Positions 58,921 to 64,000 of a DNA stretch of 64,000 nucleotides are shown in pieces. The translations under genes were made by a program, and so were the position numbers. This DNA is from an uncultured Bacteroidia bacterium (lineage in GTDB: Bacteria; Bacteroidota; Bacteroidia; Bacteroidales; UBA932), in contig CACXMA010000001.1 in assembly GCA_902768665.1 (NCBI GenBank), positions 62,001 to 126,000 of the forward strand, written 5' to 3'. Numbering within the stretch: position 1 is the stretch's first letter; each line of letters begins with the position of its first letter. The notes under the pieces are model-generated. The model did no database searches. It had not been told where the DNA came from and saw only the letters and a list, made by a program, of their open reading frames with translations.

Positions 58921-60397
58921 CGCTTTCGGGCTGCTTCGTGCCCAGGGCCGGAACGTCTGCTTCGAGGCGGGCACCCCCGGCGGCAACGCCTCCTCGGCCG
59001 AGATCTATTCCGGCATCGAGAAGGGCGGCTTCCGCCCCGGCTACTCGTCCTCGAATTACTGGCGGGCCGGTGCTGCCGCGAAGACCCGGGGCCGTTTCGG
59101 GAAGTCCTATATGACCGGCAGTTTCTCCTTCGAGGAGCTGCACGGGAAGGACATGATGACGTCCATGTTTATCAATCCGGGCTATTATCCGATTGACGTG
59201 CTGGAGTTTACGCCCGGCGACAAGACGCTGCAGAGCTACCGTTTCGACGGCGGTATCGCCCATCCGCTCGGTGAAGCATGGAGCCTCGGCGGGCGCGTCG
59301 GCTTCGTTTCGCAGAATTACGCCAAGCGAAAGGATATCCGCCATACGAACTATGGGCTGGATTTCAGCGTGGTCCCTTCCGTGCTCTACCGCATCGGCAG
59401 CAGGCAGCGTCTCGGGCTGTCCCTCGTGTTCCGAAAGACGTCCGAGTCCATCGAGGCGGAGCAGGTCGGGTCTGCGACGGCCGATACCTACTATGCCTTT
59501 TTCGACAAGGGTCTCCGCTATGGTACCTACCAGGCCTGGGACGGCTCCGGCATCCACCTCGCCGAGGCCGGCGTCAACCGCCTGCCTGTGCGCGAGTATT
59601 CCTATGGGGCTGCCCTGCAGTATGGCTACGGGGCCTTTTACGCCGACGCGGAATATCTGCGGACAAGCGGTCTGGTAGGGGAGAAGGGCTACGACTGGTA
59701 CCGTTTTCCGGGGCATAAGCTGGCGGCGAACCTGTCCTTCCAGCACAGGGTCCCCGGAGTCTGCGGCGGAGCGCGCCTGATGCTCCATGTCGACTGGCGC
59801 GGCCAGCGGCTGGAGGAAGCGGCCTGGGACAAGGTCACTTCGGGCGGCATCACGCTCCCCGAAGTCTATGGCTACAACACCGTTTCCCGCCGGCGCCAGC
59901 TCAACCTCATGCCATCGTGGCAGCTGAGTTTCAATCACCTCGCCCTTCGCTCCGTCCGCGTCGCCTATGCCGGCATCATCATGGACGAGCACGCCTCGCC
60001 GCAGTATCCCTATACCGACCGCTGGCATCTCTGGATGAGCCGCCTGGAACTGACCGCCGTGACGGGCTTGCCCTTTGGCGGCATCGGGCAGCGCTTTACC
60101 CTTACCTTCGGCGCCCGCGGTTTCTGGGCCAACGATTCCGGGCAGGGGCTCGAGGCGGGAGAAGCCGCCGTGGAGCCTGCCGCCGCGCCCTTTCGCCTCA
60201 GCGGTGACTGGATCCGCAAGCACGAGTACATGACATCCTCGGGCATGGGGCTGAACGGCTCCCTGGCCTATGCCTTCCACGCCGTTCGCGGCCTGTCGCT
60301 CAGTGTTGACGCCTCCTGGACCCACGCCTTCGAGATCGAGTACCTGCTCGGCAAGAACCGCTGGACGGGCAATCTCCACCTCGGGTACGCCTTCTGA
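58877..60397 (+). CDS. DUF6850-type outer-membrane beta-barrel protein
   Basis: A 506-residue protein with a Sec signal (to GLLRAQ) and many amphipathic strands ending LHLGYAF with terminal Phe. Length and position after DUF4876 fit the DUF6850 outer-membrane family. The ATG at 58877 overlaps the previous gene by 44 bases. It may be a pore or surface barrel working with the lipoprotein and the receptor. Confidence 0.78.
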   Translation: MKAKRLLCILALVSSAFGLLRAQGRNVCFEAGTPGGNASSAEIYSGIEKGGFRPGYSSSNYWRAGAAAKTRGRFGKSYMTGSFSFEELHGKDMMTSMFINPGYYPIDVLEFTPGDKTLQSYRFDGGIAHPLGEAWSLGGRVGFVSQNYAKRKDIRHTNYGLDFSVVPSVLYRIGSRQRLGLSLVFRKTSESIEAEQVGSATADTYYAFFDKGLRYGTYQAWDGSGIHLAEAGVNRLPVREYSYGAALQYGYGAFYADAEYLRTSGLVGEKGYDWYRFPGHKLAANLSFQHRVPGVCGGARLMLHVDWRGQRLEEAAWDKVTSGGITLPEVYGYNTVSRRRQLNLMPSWQLSFNHLALRSVRVAYAGIIMDEHASPQYPYTDRWHLWMSRLELTAVTGLPFGGIGQRFTLTFGARGFWANDSGQGLEAGEAAVEPAAAPFRLSGDWIRKHEYMTSSGMGLNGSLAYAFHAVRGLSLSVDASWTHAFEIEYLLGKNRWTGNLHLGYAF

Positions 60398-60436
60398 TAC
60401 CAACTTTTGGGGATTGCAGCGCGAGGAAAAAAAACG

Positions 60437-60445
60437 TACTTTTGC
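60437..60445 (+). promoter_or_regulatory. -7 box of the FISUMP-S46 unit
   Basis: TACTTTTGC, 31 bases before the ATG at 60477. Confidence 0.65.
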
Positions 60446-60476
60446 AGCTGCAATGAACATAATACAGTATAATAAT

Positions 60477-62087
60477 ATGAAAGCTTATCTTCCTCTTCTT
60501 GCCGGCCTGGCCCTTCTTGTGACCGCCTGCGAATCCAAAGAAAACAAGGAACCTGTGGTCCCCGAGACCGATTTCTCCGATGTGGCCGTCCGCATCGAGC
60601 CCATCATTACCAAGGTGACCGAGACCGACTTCCAGAGCGGTGACGCCATCGGCCTTACCATTACCCGCGAGGCCGGCGTCCACGCCAGCAATGAAAAGCT
60701 TACCTATGACGGTACGGCCTTCACCGGCAGCCTGAAGTGGTATGCCGAAGGCGCTGACAAGTCCACGCTTGCCGCCTACTATCCCTATGCGGATGCAGTC
60801 CCGACGAGCTTCACCGTCGCTGCGGACCAGTCCACCGAAGCCGCCCTCTCCGCTTCCGACTTTGTCTCCGCGGTCAAGGCCGATGTCCTGCCGAGCGCCA
60901 ACGCCATCTCCATGGCCTTCAAGCACCAGTTCTCCCGCATCGTGATCACCGTGGTCAATAACTCCGGTTCCGCCATCGAGGGCATTACCCTGAAGGGTGC
61001 CGTCCCGACGGCCGCCATCGCCGCCGACCTCACGGCCACCGCTGCCGAGGGTGTCGCCCCGGTCGACATCAAGACGGGCCTTTCCGGAGAGAAATACTAC
61101 GCCATCCTTCCGCCGCAGACCGTCTCCCTCAAGGCCGCCGTTTCCTATGCTGGCCTGGAGCGCGAGCAGAACCTCGCCGAGGCTGACCTCGTAGCCGGCA
61201 AGCAGTACTCCATCTCCATCATCGTCAATGCGGCCGACATCAAGGTCGTCCTGTCCGGTAACATCGAGAACTGGAACGACGGCGGCGAAATCGGTGAAGA
61301 ACCCGTCGCCAGCGACACCGAGGAGCACCTCAGTGACGGTTACATCCTCTATGCCGGCGAGCGCTACAATGTCGTCAAGATGAAGGACAACAAGTGGTGG
61401 ATGGCCCAGAATCTCCGCTTTGTTCCCGAAGGCATTACCCCGGCCAGCGACCTCAGCGCCGTGACCGCCGGTGTCTTCTGCCCGCTGAAGGTCAATGACG
61501 GCCACACGGCTGCGGAATTTGCCACGGATGCCGAAACCATCGCCGCCAAGGGTTATCTCTACCAGTCCGAAACCGCCCTCGGTCTCCAGGTCGGAGATCT
61601 TGCTGCCGTCGCTGAAGCCGAGGCTCTCGAGGGTGCCCGCGGCATCTGCCCGACCGGCTGGCATGTCCCGACCATCGACGATATCACCGGTCTTGTCGGC
61701 AAGGCCGTCAGCCCGATTGCGACCAACGCCGATGCGCCTTACTATGACGGCAGCAACGGCAGCATCGCCATGCTGAACGCCGACGGCTTCGCCATCGATG
61801 CGGACGGAGCTATCTCTATCGCCGACAACACCAAGACGGCCGGTACTTTCATGGGCTGGCTGAAGACCTATCCGGACAAGATCTCTTCCTGCATGATGAT
61901 CGGTTCCTCCTATGCCGGTGTTACCTACAACACCAACGGTGACGCGACTTCCGGTATCAAGAACGTCCAGTTCTACGGTCTCATGCCGATGACCAACAAG
62001 GCTACCGAGGCGGAATACACCTGCAACGGTACCAAGGTCAGCTACCGCATCGCCGGTCCTGTGCGCTGCGTCCGCGACGCCGAATAA
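60477..62087 (+). CDS. fimbrillin-like/FISUMP-domain lipoprotein
   Basis: A 536-residue lipoprotein (signal ending LLVTAC). The first half (about 35-270) resembles fimbrillin-like domains (DVAVRIEPIITKVTETDFQSGD, LPSANAISMAFKHQFSRI). The second half (about 280-536) is a Fibrobacter succinogenes major paralogous (FISUMP) domain with YNVVKMKDNKWWMAQNLRF and GICPTGWHVPT. It may be a surface or pilus-tip subunit. An ATG at 60453 would add eight residues without improving the signal. The S46 peptidase gene follows after nine bases. Confidence 0.83.
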   Translation: MKAYLPLLAGLALLVTACESKENKEPVVPETDFSDVAVRIEPIITKVTETDFQSGDAIGLTITREAGVHASNEKLTYDGTAFTGSLKWYAEGADKSTLAAYYPYADAVPTSFTVAADQSTEAALSASDFVSAVKADVLPSANAISMAFKHQFSRIVITVVNNSGSAIEGITLKGAVPTAAIAADLTATAAEGVAPVDIKTGLSGEKYYAILPPQTVSLKAAVSYAGLEREQNLAEADLVAGKQYSISIIVNAADIKVVLSGNIENWNDGGEIGEEPVASDTEEHLSDGYILYAGERYNVVKMKDNKWWMAQNLRFVPEGITPASDLSAVTAGVFCPLKVNDGHTAAEFATDAETIAAKGYLYQSETALGLQVGDLAAVAEAEALEGARGICPTGWHVPTIDDITGLVGKAVSPIATNADAPYYDGSNGSIAMLNADGFAIDADGAISIADNTKTAGTFMGWLKTYPDKISSCMMIGSSYAGVTYNTNGDATSGIKNVQFYGLMPMTNKATEAEYTCNGTKVSYRIAGPVRCVRDAE

Positions 62088-62096
62088 CCGCCATAC

Positions 62097-63944
62097 ATGA
62101 AGCGCTTTCTGCTTCTTGCCTGTACTTATCTGCTCGCAGCATTGCAGCTGCGGGCAGATGAAGGTATGTGGCTGGTGACCGATCCGGCCGCGGCAGGAGC
62201 GCAGGCTGTCGTGTCGATGGATTTCATCGGGACGGGCAGCATCATTTCCCCGGAAGGACTGCTGATTACCAACCACCACGTCGCCTACAGCGACCTGGCC
62301 GGACTGAACCTGCTGGAAAGCGGTTTCTGCGCCCGGACCCGGGAGGAGGAGCTGCGCATTCCGGGCAAGAAGGTCCAGATCCTGCAGCGGATGCTGGACG
62401 TGACCGAGGAGGTGGACGCTCTCAAGGATTCGCTGACGCGCGCCGGCATCCGTTTCGGCTCGCGGAAACTCTCCGCCATCATGGAAAAGCGCTACGGGAC
62501 TCCGGGGCTGACGGTTTCTTTCGAGTCGATGTGGGCAGGGGAGCGCGACTACCTCGCTTTCTATAAGGTCTATGATGACGTGCGCCTCGTGCTGGCCCCG
62601 CCCGTGTCGGTGGCGGCTTTCGGCGGGGATGAGGACAACTGGGAATGGCCGCAGCACAAGGCCGATTTTACCCTTTACCGGATCTATGAGAACGGCGCGC
62701 CGCTCCGGAGCCCCTGGCACCTGAAGGTCGCTTCGGCGGGAGTGGCGGAAGGCGATGCGACCGAGGTTATCGGCTATCCCGGCCGGACCCGCCGCTACAG
62801 CTCTTCCTTCGAACTGGAGCACGAGATGAAGGTCCGCTGGCCGCTGGCCGTCCGGCTCCGGGGCCGGCAGATGGAAATCATCCGCCAGGGAATGGACGCC
62901 GACACGGCCGTTCGGCGCAAGTATTCCGACCGTTTCTTCAATCTGTCCAATTTCCAGGAGTATCAGGCCGGGGAACTGGATGCCTGCCGCCGTTATGGGG
63001 TGGTCGCCGCAAAGCGGAAACTGGAACAGGAGCTGGCCGCATGGATCGCCGCTGACCCTGCCCGTACCGCCCGCTGGGGGAATACGCTGCCCGAGCTGGA
63101 GCGCATCTACCGCGAATCCGAACGGCTCGAAGGCCTGAAAGCGCTCTTCCAGGAAACCCTCATCCGGGGGACGATGATCGCTCCGACGCTGATGCGGATG
63201 CAGAGTGCCGGTCCCGCAGCGATGGAGGTCTATGCCAAGGGCGCGGCGGCGACCGACCCGGCGACGGAACAGCGCCTGCTGGCCTATGCCCTGTCGGAGT
63301 ACTTCAAGGGCATGGATCCGGCCTTTCTCGGCGAGCGGCAGGAGGCCCTCCGCCGGCGTTTCGGCAGTGACTGGGAGGCTTTCGCGGCCTGGCTGTGGGA
63401 GCGCCCGCAGGAGTTTTCGGATTTCGTGACGGAAGTCAGGATCACCGCTTTCCGGACAGAGGATGTCGTCCCTGTGCGGCAGGAATACGTCCGCGCCCTG
63501 TATCAGATGCGGCAGGACAAGGGACAGGCGCAGTATCCGGACGCCAACTCGACGCTCCGCATCAGCCGCGGCAAGGTGTGTCCGTTGGTACCTCGCGATG
63601 CCGTTCGCTGCAACTGGTTCTCGACGGCCCGCGGCATCTTCGAGAAGGCCGACCCTGCCCGGCATGATTTCGCCGCGCCGGAGGATTTCCTCCGCGTCCT
63701 GAAGGCCTACGACGGCCCCGTCAATTTCATCACCGACGACGACATCACCGGCGGCAACAGCGGCTCACCCGTGCTCAACGCACGCGGCGAAATGGTCGGC
63801 CTCGCCTTCGACGGCAACAAGGAGTCCCTCAGTTCAGACGTCTGGTTCGTCCCGTCCGTCACCCGCTGCGTCTGCGTCGATATCCGCTACATTCTCTTTA
63901 TCCTTACCCACTGCTATCATTCGCCCGTAGTGGCTGAGCTATAG
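62097..63944 (+). CDS. S46-family dipeptidyl-peptidase (DPP7/DPP11 type)
   Basis: A periplasmic serine exopeptidase that removes N-terminal dipeptides, used for amino-acid nutrition. The 615-residue product has a Sec signal (to LQLRA, then DEGMW). The triad is visible: His in ITNHHVAYSD, Asp in the GGDEDNWEWPQHKADF block, Ser in GGNSGSPVLNARGE. FDGNKESL follows. The family is usually ~700 residues, so this is somewhat short, mostly in the helical domain. It overlaps a convergent partial gene by six bases. Confidence 0.9.
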   Translation: MKRFLLLACTYLLAALQLRADEGMWLVTDPAAAGAQAVVSMDFIGTGSIISPEGLLITNHHVAYSDLAGLNLLESGFCARTREEELRIPGKKVQILQRMLDVTEEVDALKDSLTRAGIRFGSRKLSAIMEKRYGTPGLTVSFESMWAGERDYLAFYKVYDDVRLVLAPPVSVAAFGGDEDNWEWPQHKADFTLYRIYENGAPLRSPWHLKVASAGVAEGDATEVIGYPGRTRRYSSSFELEHEMKVRWPLAVRLRGRQMEIIRQGMDADTAVRRKYSDRFFNLSNFQEYQAGELDACRRYGVVAAKRKLEQELAAWIAADPARTARWGNTLPELERIYRESERLEGLKALFQETLIRGTMIAPTLMRMQSAGPAAMEVYAKGAAATDPATEQRLLAYALSEYFKGMDPAFLGERQEALRRRFGSDWEAFAAWLWERPQEFSDFVTEVRITAFRTEDVVPVRQEYVRALYQMRQDKGQAQYPDANSTLRISRGKVCPLVPRDAVRCNWFSTARGIFEKADPARHDFAAPEDFLRVLKAYDGPVNFITDDDITGGNSGSPVLNARGEMVGLAFDGNKESLSSDVWFVPSVTRCVCVDIRYILFILTHCYHSPVVAEL

Positions 63945-64000
63945 CTTCTCTACGGCTTCGCCCCGCTCATTGAAGACACCGCCCTTGTAGCCGTCGGTGC
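63939..64000 (-). CDS. unknown protein, C-terminal end only (partial)
   Basis: On the minus strand a frame enters from the right edge and ends at 63939 with TDGYKGGVFNERGEAVEKL. Only 20 residues are visible and no family can be assigned. Its stop overlaps the end of the S46 gene in a tail-to-tail arrangement. It could be a chance frame. Confidence 0.35.
   Translation of the reverse strand, partial: TDGYKGGVFNERGEAVEKL

Noticed and set aside
60300..63665. 1121-codon minus-strand frame opposite the FISUMP and S46 genes
   Set aside because: Same GC-driven antisense artefact; both plus-strand genes have signal peptides and catalytic motifs.

Overview
The window reads as a GC-rich (about 60%) chromosome segment from an uncultured gut- or rumen-type Bacteroidales. 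The evidence is repeated TAnnTTTG(C) -7 promoter boxes, start codons without Shine-Dalgarno sequences, SusC/Oar-type TonB-dependent receptors, BACON, DUF5689, DUF4876 and FISUMP lipoproteins, a GldH-like lipoprotein, an S46 dipeptidyl-peptidase and a stand-alone TrpB2. The genus is inference; no rRNA lies in the window.

Layout. 1-3.5 kb: the end of an LptF/LptG permease fused in frame to Fmt, then thiamine pyrophosphokinase and convergent DusB. 3.5-9.2 kb: a Trp-codon leader peptide and attenuator in front of trpB2, lpxK, a HUH tyrosine transposase of the REP-associated type (RAYT1) bracketed by two inverted copies of a ~150 bp composite palindrome, and an intact IS3/IS150-type element. 9.2-19.9 kb: a host-glycan locus without SusC/SusD (GH2 beta-galactosidase, GH29 fucosidase, LacI regulator, two GH92 alpha-mannosidases). 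19.9-30.7 kb: housekeeping genes (thioredoxin, polyprenyl synthase, TrmB, GldH-like, RicT/PSP1, HolB, YitT, MiaA, two unknown membrane proteins, SmpB, MetK). A SAM-II-like riboswitch plus an intrinsic terminator precede metK. 30.8-45.7 kb: two adjacent transcription units that look like an extracellular nucleic-acid scavenging locus (two TonB-dependent receptors, BACON/OB-fold lipoproteins, a NUC1 nuclease lipoprotein, an EEP-family nuclease, a DUF5689 lipoprotein). 45.7-54.7 kb: M3 peptidase, Gfo/Idh oxidoreductase, a second RAYT with its own double-hairpin repeat in two inverted copies, M20 dipeptidase, and a GH109 plus N-acetylhexosamine kinase pair. 54.7-64 kb: tRNA-Arg(UCU), a TonB receptor-DUF4876-DUF6850 export/uptake cluster, a fimbrillin/FISUMP lipoprotein and an S46 peptidase.

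The most unusual signal is small palindromic DNA. Two RAYT genes each sit directly upstream of a private palindromic element, with a second inverted copy one housekeeping gene away. Independently, at least thirteen short hairpins share fixed outer ends (GTCAT ... ATCT) but have different, self-complementary stems. Most lie in frame inside conserved genes (fmt, thiN, GH92, gldH, holB, miaA, a Gfo/Idh gene), where they add peptide segments. These look like mobile or spreading protein-coding palindromes, comparable in behaviour to Rickettsia palindromic elements.

Regulation visible in sequence: Trp attenuation of trpB2, a SAM-II-like switch on metK, a LacI-type operator over the lacI-GH92 promoter, and several promoters so close to the start codon that the mRNAs should be nearly leaderless.
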